From Ailanthus altissimus (Eukaryota > Streptophyta > Magnoliopsida > Sapindales > Simaroubaceae): a stretch of 64,000 bases of DNA. Where the stretch lies: assembly GCA_946807835.1 (NCBI GenBank), contig OX327690.1, positions 29,854,501-29,918,500 of the forward strand, in the 5' to 3' direction. Below the pieces are notes generated by a model. That model worked only from the letters and a program-made list of their open reading frames with translations. It was not told where the DNA came from and searched no databases. Positions 44,400 to 57,033 of this stretch are shown piece by piece (the stretch's first letter is position 1; every line of letters starts with the position of its first letter). The translations under genes were made by a program, and so were the position numbers.

Positions 44400-46196
44400 T
44401 ACATTTATGTAACCCATCTGTCTATAAATTCTAAGAATCTAAGGAAACATTGATAACATTTATAGGTTGTTGTGATTACTGTATCACCTCAAAATGCTTT
44501 AGACAATCTTACGTTGGTCAATATGCATCTTTCTCTCTTGAGTAATATTCTATTCATCTTTTCTACAAAACCTTCTGTTGTGGTGTTGACCTCATTATTT
44601 TATGCCTTACGATCCCACATTTGGCACAAAATATCAAACTCCCTAATATAAAACTCAAGATCATTATTTGTCATAAGTCTTTTAATCTTTTGTTACTTTG
44701 ATTTTTCATAAAAGCTTTCCATATTTTGAAGGTTTCAAACACTTGCTTTTTATTCTTCAATACATATGCCCTTAACTTTCTATAATAGTTGTCTATAAAT
44801 GTCAGAAAGTACTTAGTTCAACCATGTGTGATAATCTGTGTAGACCCCCAAAGGTTTGGGTGTATATAAATCAAGTGTGCCTTTAGTCTTGTGTCCTCTA
44901 GCATTTAACTTAGCTCTACATACTTTGCCAAGTACGCAATGCTCACAAAACTCTATTAACTGAAACTTATCCTTACTAAATACCCCTTGATTATATAACT
45001 CCTTTAAGTTTCTTTTACCTAGGTGAGCTAACCTCATTTGCTATAATTTTGTCTACATCTTCTCATTATTAACAAAAATTGATGTAGAACCACTCACTAC
45101 CTCTCTAAGTAGCACATATATTTCATTGTGCCTTTCATTTTTCATAACTACCATAGAACTATTTAACACCTTCAGAATCTCATTCTCTCTCTAATTGAAC
45201 ATTCAGCCTAGTCTAACATACCAAGAGAAACTAAGTTCCTTCTAAGATCAAGAACATGCCTAAAATCTAACAACTATTTAACCTTCATGTCATGCAACTT
45301 AAATCTAATACTATTAGTCGAAATGATATGACAGGCCATGTCATTATCCATTATTTACTTTTGCATCATTAATGGGCTTATAGTTGGTAAATAAGGTTTT
45401 ATTTGAAGTATCCACTTACTAGAACTTTTTTTATAAAAAGTGACTAAGGTCTTTCCACAGTCATAGCTTTTATATTTCTTGTCCTTCATCTTGGCTTCAT
45501 CATAAGTACCCTTCCTTCTTGCAGCAGTACCTAGGTTTACCTCTTGACTTCGATCTTAAATTTTTCTTGGATTTCCTTATTTATTTTTCAACCTCCATTT
45601 TGTAGTTAAATCTTCTACACTACTAGGCTCTACTCTCTTTCCCAACTTTTAGTAGTTCAATAATACTTTAACATCTGTCGTCGTCAAAGACGTTGTCATA
45701 GAGAAGAATATCAACAAAGTACTCATATCTCTAAGGTAGAAAACTCAATAAGATGATTACTTTATCTTTATCCTTAATCTTCATATCAATAGTTTTCAGA
45801 TCAACAATGATCTTATTGAATGCATCTATATAGTCTTTGATAAATATATCATCAACCATGAACAATTGGTACAATTTATTTTTTGTGCAAACGATTCATT
45901 AAGGACTTCATCATGTAGAGGTCATCAAGTTTTCTTCAAAGATCTATTTTTGTCTTTTCTCTAGCAACTTCTCTTAAAACCTCATCGTTCAATGAAAAGA
46001 CTATAGTGCTATAAGCCTTCTTTTGAATGGCTTCTCTATCTGGATCAGGCCTTGACATCTCAAGCTTATTTTTATCGTTAGATGAAGCTACAGTCTCCTC
46101 AATAGCAAAGTCGAGCCCTTGGTTCACTAGCAAAGCTCTAACTTTGACCTTCCATAAATTGAAGTCATTTTCACTATTGAATTTCTCTACTTTCAT
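44400..46196 (-). pseudogene. Copia 2 gag-integrase fragment
   Basis: The start is ATG at 46194-46196: MKVEKFNSENDFNLWKVKV, then AYSTIVFSLNDEVLREVA, a copia Gag. Downstream stops are frequent. At 45037-44850 the integrase zinc region reads MRLAHLGKRNLKELYNQGVF and FCEHCVLGKVCR, then KTKGTLDL. Near 44810-44640 KYFLTFIDNYYRKL marks the integrase core, and near 44600 RSTPQQKVL marks the region before the second catalytic residues. It is a distinct copia family from copia 1 (different Gag). Confidence 0.85.
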
Positions 46197-46549
46197 ACTT
46201 ATGTGAAAAATGCTTCACATATATGATGATTGTAAAATAATAGAGAGAATAAAAAGGTAAGAAAAAAATAAAAATAAGAAATCATTCAAAGACTTACGTG
46301 ATTGAGCAATTGCCTACGTCCACGACGAATCAAGATCCAAAGTTCTTTTATTAAATGCAAAGAATATCACAAAAAAATCTCGAGAGAGAGATTACAATTG
46401 AATGCTCTCAATTTGGTGTTTGGTGATGCCTCTCAAGTTAAAATAAAATCCTATTTATAGCTTATACGTCTTAGGTAAATCCTAATCAGAATTACATTAG
46501 GAGAAGGAAGATTAGACAACTTGAAACACAAATAATATGAGGACAACTT

Positions 46550-46690
46550 GCATTAGCGCCATAGCACTACCATTTTGGTGCCATGGTGTCGATTTTTCCA
46601 AGTCACGATGTCATGGCACTGGTTCGAAACTCCTCGAAGATAAAAAGTTAGCATCGTGGCGCTAGTTCCAAAATCTTTAATACTGAGGTG
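46550..46690 (-). repeat. GC-rich word cluster upstream of copia 2 TATA
   Basis: Words such as AGCGCCATAGCACT, GTGCCATGGTGTCG, TGTCATGGCACTGG and ATCGTGGCGCTAG recur at irregular spacing. They sit about 90-230 bases upstream (minus strand) of the TATA motif near 46455. Confidence 0.6.
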
Positions 46691-46930
46691 TCAATTTCCC
46701 ATGCTCTAACCTCAACTTTCTAACTTGCCTTTCTTTTCAAGACTGCATGTATCTTCATATCTGTTCCACTTGTCTGCTTCTTTAGCTCAACTTCAAACTA
46801 TCTTCAATATAATTTTTAATCACCATTTTATAATACTCATTAATGCAATTCAATAATTATTAATCACTTTAATAGATGATGTTTATTAATTAGTCAGTAT
46901 CAATTATGCTAACTTTTAGTACCTACAACT

Positions 46931-47579
46931 ATAATAACTTAAAATTTTATTATAAGGTTAAATTAGAAGATTGCCCCTAATTATAAGCTATTCCCCAAAA
47001 TTTTCTACAAGCTTGAGTGATAAATTTTTCAAGACCAGTTTTATTACATTTTTAAAACAACATTAAGGACTTAAATTTATAAGAAGAAAAAAGGCAGTCG
47101 GCCATTTTTTGGGGGGCTACTGGCGATATTGTACATTATAATCATTGCGAAACTGCATCTCCTTTGAAAAGTTTACTCAAAATTTGGATCTCTTCTAATT
47201 ATAATAAGTTATTACTATTAATTTATAATGAATATTGACCTCTCCGTTCCTATTTATTCTTATAGTACAAACATAGAGCTGTAGACGAAATGCATCTCAG
47301 TTCTTAGCTTTATTAAATTTGTTTCGGTTGAAGCTTTGACGCCATGAACCTTAGGTAGAAGCATGAATTGTAAAACAGGGTAATTGTTTAAAGTCGGCAG
47401 TCTTAGTCTCTCAGTCTCTAATATCTCATAACACCAAGTTACAATCAGGTCGCTTCATGTTCAGACACATGTATTATATTTATTACAGATAGCCACTGTC
47501 CTGAGAACAGCAGCATCACATCGAAGTCCTCTTAAGTTGTGTAATAAAAGAAAAAGGAGAGATGTATTTTAATGTGTGT
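46931..47579. other. Spacer and 3' flank of the fibrillin gene
   Basis: No coding sequence is seen. The part next to 47580 should hold the 3' UTR of the minus-strand fibrillin gene. Confidence 0.6.
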
Positions 47580-49949
47580 TCAAGGCTTCAAGAGGGAGCT
47601 TCCTTCCTTGATGAGGACAAAGACACTGCCAGCATCTCCCCTTGAAATTCGAAGTTCTTCGTCCAGGTATGTGGTCAGTAACCATGATTGAGCTCTGTTG
47701 TTTGAGATGGAGAACTTCAGTGGCGGTTGGCTAGAAATGGTCTTTGCAACAGATGTAGCAGTATCTTGGACTGAAGTGAGTAAACCTTTGACGGGTGTGA
47801 GATCAATCTTTTGTCCGAGGAATTCCACATTTTCTGGCAACACTATTGAGTCGGTTATCTGAGGAGTCCCGATGACACCCTCTACAAACTTGATCTGCAG
47901 AGAGGAGGAAAGAAAAAAAAAAGGCAATTTAGAGCTAAACTCCAGCTCTATAACTCTCAACTATCCGTGGTTAAACCTGGTTGTTTATAAATCTACAAAA
48001 TGGGGAAATACCTCTGAACTTCAAAGGCATTTAGAAACATAAAATGAAAGAGTTCCTTTTTCACAGTATTAGACTCACACACACAATGGCAAAAGCTTCC
48101 GCATAGTCAATTTCCAATTCTTGCCCATGATGAAGCCATTTACTAGAAAGTAATGCATTAGTCATTTTATGTACTTTCAGGAATAATTGACATGCTAAAG
48201 TTTATCAAAACCAAACATACCTGCACACGCTTGGGGCTTCGGACTTCAAACTTGGCATTGGTACTAAAGGAAGTTGTAGCCAATGGCCCAGCAAACTGGA
48301 TGGAATTCTGGACAGTGAGGTTCTCTGAGTCAATTGTCTGTGATATCTCCTCCACCCTGACCAGTGGCAATCTACCCCTCGACAATAATGGGAACAAACC
48401 TGAAAAAGATGTGTACCTGCATTGCCACACATAATTCCCAAGTCAATACTTAAATGAATTAGCTGCAGTTTCAGTTTCGTTTTGCAGCAAGAAAATCTAC
48501 AACCTCTTTCACTAAGACAAATTAAAATCTTCATTTTTTGGTGATCATACATAACATGGTTTCTTGGAAACATACAGAAATTTCAAGCCATAAAATCTCA
48601 CAATTGCAGCATATTAGTTTAAAAGCACAGTCACAAATTTAAAAACAAAAGTGCAGGACTCGGGCGGCTGTTTTAAAGTCACTTCAGAGTTCTCAAAGCC
48701 TAGAAACAAATTCTGTCAGGACATAAGGTCTTTCATCAAAATATTTTTTACCTTGAATCATTATACCACCAACATGATGTCTGGTCAAAGCTTGAAACAA
48801 CTTCAACTAAACATGATGGATTCTGCATAAATTTTTCATTATCATCGGGAACATCATATATAAACATATGCTATCTTCATACACCAAACCAACACAATTA
48901 TTTCTGCAATAGTAAATAAGGTTTCTAATAATTGATCATGCTATCTTCAGCACGCCTATTTGCGATCAGAACTAAACAACCCCGGTAGTATATCCAAAAC
49001 GTACTGTCCCAAATTTTACATATACAGCTTCTTGAAAAGCATCAGCCCCCAGAGATCTCATTAACAAGATTACTAATTTCCAAGTGATCAAATAAGCCTA
49101 TGGGCATGACTAAATCAACTATTTCATAGATTTCAATTTTATAAGCACCAGGGAAAAATAAAACTTTGTTTGTCTGCTTAGTTTCCAATGCAAAATGGAT
49201 GAAAATAAAACCATATGGTAGAATATTATTAGATATCTTCATTTCCTAAGCTTAGCTACTTATATAAGCCTGAACTAAGCTAATTGATGATATGAACCTC
49301 AATCAACCAAAGATCCAATTTTGCTCATGTCCTAAGTAAAATACTAAACTACCCAAATTCATAAACCTCCAAAATTCACTTCCTTTTCCTAAACATCATC
49401 ACCAACCAAACAAAATAAAAAAGTTTTGAAAAAAAAAATAAAAAGAAAAACAGAAAAAGCAAAGACTTACGCAAGAATCCATTTGCCATTAAGCAGAGTC
49501 AAAGCCTCAGTTGGCGCCGGGGTCGGATTCTTAGCCTCAAGCTGAGTAATAAGTTCAACGATCTCCGCTCTCGTCTCACTCGTCGCACTCAATCCACGAT
49601 CGGTCCCATAAAACGAATCCACCAACTGTTTCTTCAAGATATCAATCTCTGTCAATTCCCTCGGCTTCTCCTCCTCCACCACCGCCACTGAGGCACCAGC
49701 GGGGGAACCACCCTCTTCCGCCTTCTCCGGGCCCCATTCGTCGTCGACGTCCGCAGCCCGCGTCAGAAACACGGCCCGTGCCCGAGTGAATTCTTGGACT
49801 GAACTCAGTGGTTTCTTGGTAATTTTATGTGAATTTTTAAGTGAGTTTACAGGAAGAATCGAAGGCTTTGTATTGAGTTGGTGTTGATTTGGCGGAGTTA
49901 GTGAAAGAGTCTTGCATGGGAATTGGTTGACTTGAGAGATTGAAGCCAT
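47580..49949 (-). CDS. FBN1: Plastid-lipid-associated protein / fibrillin, chloroplastic
   Basis: Fibrillins coat plastoglobules and chromoplast fibrils, storing carotenoids and lipids and protecting plastid membranes under stress. Three exons on the minus strand, 49949-49471, 48416-48221 and 47894-47580, join in phase with GT..AG borders to a 329-residue protein, the usual length for the CHRC/FBN1 group. Residues 1 to about 60 are a Ser/Thr/Lys-rich transit peptide ([17 protein letters not shown]). An acidic linker follows, then the PAP domain: [53 protein letters not shown], and near the C-terminus [20 protein letters not shown]. Start: the only upstream in-frame ATG before the transit peptide. 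No damage is seen. Symbol by similarity; paralogue a/b not resolved. Confidence 0.95.
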
Positions 49950-50093
49950 TGGCTTTACAGAATCTTGATTTCAGAGAACAGAACACAAGACAGTTTAGTG
50001 AACGGATGAACCAGAGTTTAATTTCGCACCAAAAAGGAGGTTGTCCGAATTGTTGACTCAAGATTAGAAACCAACCCGGAAGACGATTAAGCC

Positions 50094-50105
50094 TTTGTAT
50101 TTATC
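50094..50105 (-). promoter_or_regulatory. Possible TATA box of the fibrillin gene
   Basis: On the minus strand GATAAATACAAA lies about 150 bases before the ATG, a plausible distance for a TATA box plus 5' UTR. The match is weak. Confidence 0.4.
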
Positions 50106-50192
50106 GGCTCCTTATTTGGATCCAGAGGGCATTTTTGGGTTTTCAGTATCGCCCTAAAATCATCGGGACACGTAGATACGCAATGGGTTTTT

Positions 50193-50269
50193 GACACGTG
50201 GACGATCTGTTCGAGGTCCAAATTGTAAGCTTGTTAAAAAAATAAGCCAAAACCAAGATCACGTGATCT
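50193..50269 (-). promoter_or_regulatory. G-box / ABRE cluster upstream of the fibrillin gene
   Basis: Two CACGTG cores: one in GACACGTGGAC (50193-50203) and one in the 14-bp perfect palindrome AGATCACGTGATCT (50256-50269). A related ACACGT is at about 50168. ACGTG motifs bind bZIP and bHLH factors, including those acting in abscisic-acid and light responses; fibrillin genes are known to respond to such signals. Function here is inferred. Confidence 0.6.
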
Positions 50270-50570
50270 GAGGCAGGAAAATTTTGGTTTTTAATTTGAA
50301 ATTGGTAACTCATTTCGTTGGTGTGTGAATGTGCTCTGGAATCTTCTGCTGCGTTTTGCTAGTATTCTATTGAGGTCCAGTGGCTTTCATGGTTTGCAAA
50401 AAAACAAAATATCCCCCACAGTGGTGTAGCTTTTTCACTGGCTTTGGATCATCGTGTTAAACTAGAAACTTTCATTTGGGTCAATAGGTTTGAGCCTCTA
50501 AGAATTTTTTTTTTTTAACATTACATTCCATCAAAAATTTACTGTACAATATATATATTAATAAGAACCA
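50270..50570. other. Spacer between the fibrillin promoter and LINE 2
   Basis: No gene seen. It ends in the AAGAACCA (50563-50570) that is probably half of the LINE 2 target-site duplication. Confidence 0.6.
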
Positions 50571-51713
50571 TTTTTTTTTAATCAATCAAAATAAATTTTA
50601 TTATTTAAAGAGAATATCAATACAGTAGAATCTCACAAGAGTATCTCAATTTATCATTTTTTATAATGTCATTTATAGACTATTTATTAATAATTTTTAA
50701 GCAAGTAAATCAAATAGAATTGTTAATAAAATAAAACAGTAGAAGAATTTTTTAATTAAAATATTTTTTAATTATGCTCTCGCCATATAAAATAAATGGC
50801 AACACACATAACAATTCTTCTAATTTTGTTAAGTATTATTTTGTTTTTAATTTTTCTACAAAAATAAGCAATCTCCCTTCTCCAAGAAAATGAATCTCTG
50901 TAAATATAACAAACTATGAGTACTCTCTTTTAAATTTTCTCAAAAAAATTATATTAAAAAAATACGTGATAGATTGTTTCTTCCACTCCCCCACAAAATG
51001 AGTAGCTAGTTGAGGAAGTGAGCCCTCATTTAGCAATTATTGCCCTTGTATTTAATCTATTTTTTGAAGTTAGCAAAGTAACAAAGTTATGTTTAAGGAT
51101 ATTGTGAACACCCTACACCAGTTTATACCATCCAACCTTTGTGCTCTCTACTTTTAGATTCCTCCATACACTAGTAATAGAGAATTGCTTCTTAGTTGCC
51201 CTCCAAATTATCTTGTCCTCTTTAGAATGAGTTATTGAAAAATTATTACCGATATAAGCCCAAACTTTGGCAGTATGCTCGTTCTGAGGGTCGGGCAAGT
51301 TTTATTTCTCATCCTACCATAAATCTTTAACCTTGACATTTCATAAAATATCAAAGTCTCTAATGTCCACTCGAGGGCAATTTGTCAATAATAGATTCCC
51401 CCTTCACCCACAGGTCACATCAAAAGAAAAAATAAAAGTCATTTCCCAAGTTATATTTTACCATTTTCTTGACAAGGCTTCTTTGGTCAATAAGTTTTCT
51501 CCAGACCCAACTATAATCCAATGATTTTGTGATACCCTAAAAATTAAGCCTATGAAGTTGATTATCATTCATCCATTTAGCCCATAAAAAAGATTTAACA
51601 ACAAGCAATTTCTAAATATGTTTAGCAACAGCAGCTTAATTCCAAATGTGTAGGGATTTTATGCTCAAACTCCTTTCCTTTTTGTCTTTGCATACATTCA
51701 TCCAAGTAACTAA
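50571..51713 (-). pseudogene. LINE 2 ORF2, 3' part (zf-RVT and tail)
   Basis: Minus-strand frames read HTAKVWAYIGNNFSITHSKE and IIWRATKKQFSITSVWRNL (51290-51150), matching LINE 1 near 16600-16720. A zf-RVT segment with ETIYHVFFQYNF and IRRIVMCVAIYFIWRE follows (about 50990-50780). Between 51713 and 51300 the sequence aligns with LINE 1 at about 16195-16560. It joins the 5' part at 54528. Confidence 0.85.
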
Positions 51714-54527
51714 TGTCATGCTTCAAACCCAAAAGATCTGGCACACGACATAATTTACCTTCATTTAATAATGTGCACTAATAAATAATATTACATAAAA
51801 TTTCCAACTTTAATTCAATATAGGAATTCTTAGCAAGTTGCTAGTAAGTTCAACACTAAAATCAACCCATAACCTAAAATATAAACATAAATATTTATTG
51901 ACAATATTTAAACATTCATTTCAATTTTTCAGAATTATAACAATTGAATTATGACTAAGGCAATTAGTAAATCGGAGATATGCAAAGTTTTCTCAGAGAT
52001 TAACACTCTATTACATCACCAGTAGCAACTTTGTTATCGGAAGCCCAGAATATATTCATTGCAAATTCTTACTTAAAATCAACTATAACCACACTCAATA
52101 AAATAATACATAAGTATTTATTCAATAGGGATAAATCAAATATCTTAAATCACGTGTCCCCAAATGAAACACTCAGCAACCTAGTAACTTAGAGAACCTA
52201 ACAGACAACAGATGCCTTACTAAATCCGCTAAGCACACATATATTTTATTTACCTAAAATCACCATAAACTATAATAAGTATAAAATTCAATAAGTATAC
52301 TAATTTTTCATATATCAAAATACAAATACATATATGTACACAATGCATGTGTATGATATGTTGTGATAAATCAAAATCATAATCTTATCAAATCACATGT
52401 CAGGTAAGTGCTTACACATTTTTTCAAAACATATAATAAGAATACCATCACTAAACTACTACTTAGTAGGACTTTCATATCACATATCACATAATGAACC
52501 AAATGTCACTCATAGATGCCATACTGTATGAGAAGAATAGTACAAGTGAGGTTTAAATTACACATATATAATGTTCAAGCCCGAAGGTAAGAGCCGAACC
52601 CTCACCTTGATCATCGGTGAGTCCTCCCATATGCACCAATACGCCACCATACGAATGTAATGGCTCACTATTCCTTTAGGTACTAATAGGATCCTTCCTA
52701 CATACGAAACACATAACATATACCAATCCCAAAAGAAATGCCATACATAAAAGCTCCATAAATTATATAAAATGCCTACTAAGTCAACAGCAAGTTCAAG
52801 CATACTCAAAACACAAAATGTTTCTCATAGACATATTATACTTCAAAAGCTCTCTTTGTTAAACACATTTCATTTTGAAAGCTCACTTTCGAAAATACAT
52901 ATATGTCATGTATGTCCATACTCACATTTATAAACACATGTCTTCACATTTCATATCAAAATATACTTTAACATGATATAAACATATTCTTAACTAGATT
53001 TACAAAATTATACTTAATAATTATTATGTTTATTGTGATTTCAATAAAAAAAATCTAGTATACTTACCTCTTAACACTTTCGGCTACAAGGTTTAAATCT
53101 CCTTAACTTATCAATGGAGATTAATCCTTTCATGAGCCTCAACATTTATACAAAACACTTTAAATAGATTACAAAATTACACATATTGCACTTATCACAT
53201 CGAATTAGTTTAATTACTTAGTTTCTAAAAACTTATCATTCCGATCACTTACACTTAACAAAATTTTCTTATGCATCAAATGATGTCCAATTACTCTAAA
53301 ATCAGAATATATCATTGTTGATATATCTTTTTTATATATGAATATTATATCATAATTTTTACACAATCTATTCTATAAACACCATCAAATCCAAACTATT
53401 GACCTAACAGGATCAAGATATTTACTGAACAGTAGTCAAACTCCCAATTTTATAAAATTATATACTAAATAAAAAATTATAAGACTACAACAGAATTACT
53501 CTTGACATATATCTCAATCCATGATAAATATTTAACTTCAAAATCACTGCTAAAAGTATTTTAAAACTGTTTTATTCCATAACTTTAAAAATCTATTAAT
53601 CAAATACTGCAATGAGCCGATACATTTTAAAAAATTATAACAATTTAATCACATTGATCTAAATTCTCAATTCTGAGTATATCATATTAGACATATAAAC
53701 TTATTATATTTCATAAATTCGTAATTTTTTAAGATCATTCAGTAGATCAAAAATTATTTGTCACTGTATCATACAGTTAACACAAGAAATTTTCAAAATT
53801 TTAGAGTCATTTTGGTAAATTTACTACAATTCAATTTCTAAAATTTCAATTAATTCAAAGTCTTAAATGATTCTAGATATGTATAATTTCATATACTCAA
53901 AATTCAAAACCATAATCGAAGTACAACAATTTATAAATTTTTCAGATCAAGAGACTATCAAGTAGAAATTCTGCAATTCATCATGATTTATCAAGCTATC
54001 TACATAAATTATCATCAATTCTCACAATATCTTATAAAATTCACATCAAATCCTCAATTGTACATATTCCAAAAATTAAAACTTAAAGGAATTAACTAAA
54101 TTAACACCAAGAAACTAAGAAAAAGTTATAATATACCTCTTAAAGCTTAAATTTCAACTTTCTTCTTTTTTTTTTTCATCTTCTTCTTCTCTTTCTCTTC
54201 CATTTCTTTCTCTCTTTTCTCATTCTAAAAGAGGTGACTCAACCAAAATAAGTGAATTAGAGTTTCAAAAGTGTATTTTTATACTAAGAGGCTAATTTTT
54301 AGTATTTACAAATTAGCCTAAAAATTTTTCAAAGTATTACAATTTGGTCCCTAAAATAAATCTAAAGTCTTGCAAATAAATCCAATACTAATAGTAGGTC
54401 ATTAATCTATACAAACACTACTAATAACAATACATAAATCAAGTATCACTCACATACAAATAAAATATATATATTTATGTAGATATAAATAGTTATTCTT
54501 GCTGGTTGTGGATAATTGGTTATTACA
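51714..54527 (-). mobile_element. Solo LTR, 2.8 kb, inserted in LINE 2
   Basis: The plus-strand ends are TGTCATGC and TTATTACA, so on the minus strand it runs TGTAATAACC...GCATGACA. The flanks are identical 5-bp repeats, ACTAA at 51709-51713 and 54528-54532, and removing the element restores the LINE reading order. The minus strand has TATAAAAATACAC at 54271-54283, then a purine-rich tract and TTTAAGAGGTATATT (about 54130-54146). No gag or pol is present, so this is best read as an LTR left after recombination between two LTRs. LTRs this long are known in the Tat/Ogre and SIRE groups. Confidence 0.8.
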
Positions 54528-54532
54528 ACTAA

Positions 54533-57033
54533 GCCTCCTCTACATTGGGATTCTTGGCCACGCCAAAGAAATTTCTTGCACGACCCTTCCACTGCTTTTG
54601 GGAGAACAAAAATAGAAGTCCAATAGACATGCATACTTATAAGAACATTATTAATCAGTTGTAACCGTCATACATAGCTTAGGTATTTCACTGTCTAGCT
54701 TGAAAGTATTGTGGTCATCTTAGTAATCAAATTGTGGAAATATTCTTTCTTGAGGCTTCCAGAAATTAAAGGTACCCCCAGGTACACTTGACAGGAAGTG
54801 TACCATTTAAAATAGGGTTAGTTGCAGAATAGTCATCTTAATAGGATTAGGAACACTGCTAAAGAAAATAAAGCTCTTATTTGCATTAAATTGCAAGCTA
54901 AAAACCATGTAGAACTCATCTAAAACCTTCTTACAGAATCCCATATACCTGACATCACCATGTGAAAATAAGAACAAATCATCAGTAAATATTAAATAGT
55001 TCAACTTTAATCTCCTACACCTTTTATGAAATGAAAATTGATCTTCAGGTAAATAGCTCAAGCTTCTACTAAAGTATTCCATGGCTAGGACAAAGAGCAG
55101 AGAGGATATAAGATCCCCTTATCTAAGACTTCTCTTACTTGGGAAGAAGCCTTCTAAGCTGTCATTGACCACAATAGAAAACGTATTAAATTATACACAA
55201 CATATAACCAAACGAATGAATTAGTAAGGAAAGTTGAGCCCTATCATCACTTCTTCTAGGAAGTCCTAAGAAATCGAATCATATGCTTTGCAAAGGTCAA
55301 TCTTGAGAGCACACCTAGGAGCTCCTTAATTTCTATCATACCCACTTACCAACTTATGAGCCAAAAGACATTATTAGCAATTTTTCTATTAAGGATAAAA
55401 GTTGACTGATTGAAGTTGATTAAATAATCCATAACCCTTCTCATTCTCAAAGTTATGGTTTTAGTGATGTACTTATACAGGTTAGTGCAACATGCTATTG
55501 GTCGATAGTTGCCAAGGCTATGGAGTTGAGGCACATTAGGGACGAGAGAGATAGCAGTGACATTAATGGGTTTATAGAGCTGGCCTGTAAAAAAGAAATG
55601 CTGGACTGCTTTAGTTACTTCTTTATCAATAATATTCCAGCTTTTTTTGGAAGAAGTTGTTGTTGTATCCATCTGACTTAGGGGATTTATCCTTGTTAAT
55701 GTTGAGCATAGCTTCTTTTACTTCTTGAACGGAGACAAACACACTAAGCATGGCTCTACCATCTTCCTTTAGCTTAGAACCAACATCTATGATTATTTTT
55801 TGGATATACATTTTAGAGCTCGTTGTTGACCCCAACAAGTTATTATAGTAATTTACTAACATTTTAACTACCTCGGGATCTTGAATGGGCTCACCATTTT
55901 GATCTTCAATTGTTATTTTACTTCGAGCTCTTCACATTTTAACCATATTATGAAAATACCTTGTATTAGAATCTCCAAACTGGACCCATCGAATTATTGC
56001 CTGATAAGACTTTTCTAAAAAAGAAAGAGATGTCGTAGATGCTGGGATACATATCTTTTCTTCTCTTGAAGAATTTGGTTGTAGGGGTCTCTTACCAAAT
56101 TATTATGTAATGAGTCAAGTAATAACTTTCAATCAATAATCTTCTAAGAAATGTTTGAGAAAAAAATCTTTATTGAGTTATTTCATATCAGCCTTAGAAG
56201 TTTGAGCTTGGACTAGATTCTAACCATAGAAGTGCCATAAGTCTTACACTGTCAAACCTTACTAATAGTGCTATTAAACCGGTAAGAACACTAAGCATTA
56301 AAGAACTTAAAAGGGATACATCTCCGCAAGAAAGACCTAGCAATAGTGACCACAAGTGGAGAGTGGTCTAACACTCCTGCTGTCAACACTTCATTATCAT
56401 ATAACTTTCAAGTATCAAGGCATTGTTCATTAATAGATGTCCTATCTATTTTTCTCTATATTCGTTGATCTCTTATCTGATTAATACACTAAGTATATCT
56501 GCAGCCATAACTTTTTAATTCAAAGAGTTCTAGCCTTAAAATCCAATCTTCAAAAGGTTCTATCATAGTCTCTCTAATCTAATGGCCTCTAATTTTATCA
56601 TCAACTCTGAGAATATTATTAAAATCCTCTTGAATCAACCAGGAGGTCTGTAAATCCACCATATCCTTATTGAGATCATTCTGTATGGATTCTCGATCCT
56701 TCGCAGAGGAAGCACCATACATCACTATCCAATAAAACTTCATGTCATCAATTTTCACTTTACAATGTATAAATTGCCAATGTTTATTCTGAACTGCTAC
56801 ATTGCATCTAACAGGATTAAAAATAACCTTTTTACCATATTTAAACATTTTGAATTATTCTCCATTTTTCAATCTCTTAAATCTAATTTACCCCAAATCT
56901 TATCAATATTATCTTTCTTTACTCTTGTTTATAGCAAGCCCAACAAGCATAAGTTTTTTCTATTAATCATAGATCTTACCTTTGATTATTTACAAGGGTC
57001 GTGGAGACCCATAATATTCCAGTTGGATAACAT
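54533..57033 (-). pseudogene. LINE 2 ORF2, 5' part (endonuclease and RT)
   Basis: The start is ATG at 57031-57033, reading MLSNWNIMGLHDPCK (compare ASWNIRGL in LINE 1). Endonuclease: MKFYWIVMYGASSAKDRES and SWLIQEDFNNILRVDDKIRG (56750-56600), again with E in place of G before DFN. RT: VQEVKEAMLNINKDKSPKSD (55740-55680), LGNYRPIACCTNLYKYITK (55530-55470), FILNRKI, then FTDDLFLFSHGD (about 55000-54960), where the first catalytic position reads T. It ends FLWRGQESQCRGGLV at the solo LTR junction. Many stops. Confidence 0.88.

Larger units (their letters stand above)
44400..46930 (-). mobile_element. Copia 2: truncated Ty1/copia element
   Basis: A minus-strand copia fragment: 5' LTR-like region (about 46226-46930, TATA near 46455 on the minus strand), gag start at 46196, degraded gag, zinc-knuckle and protease region, and the first half of integrase. 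It ends near 44400 in the integrase core, just after the STPQQ..-type motif. RT, RNase H and the 3' LTR are missing. Only about 30 bases separate the LTR-like region from the gag ATG and no primer binding site is visible, so the leader was also deleted. Confidence 0.8.
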
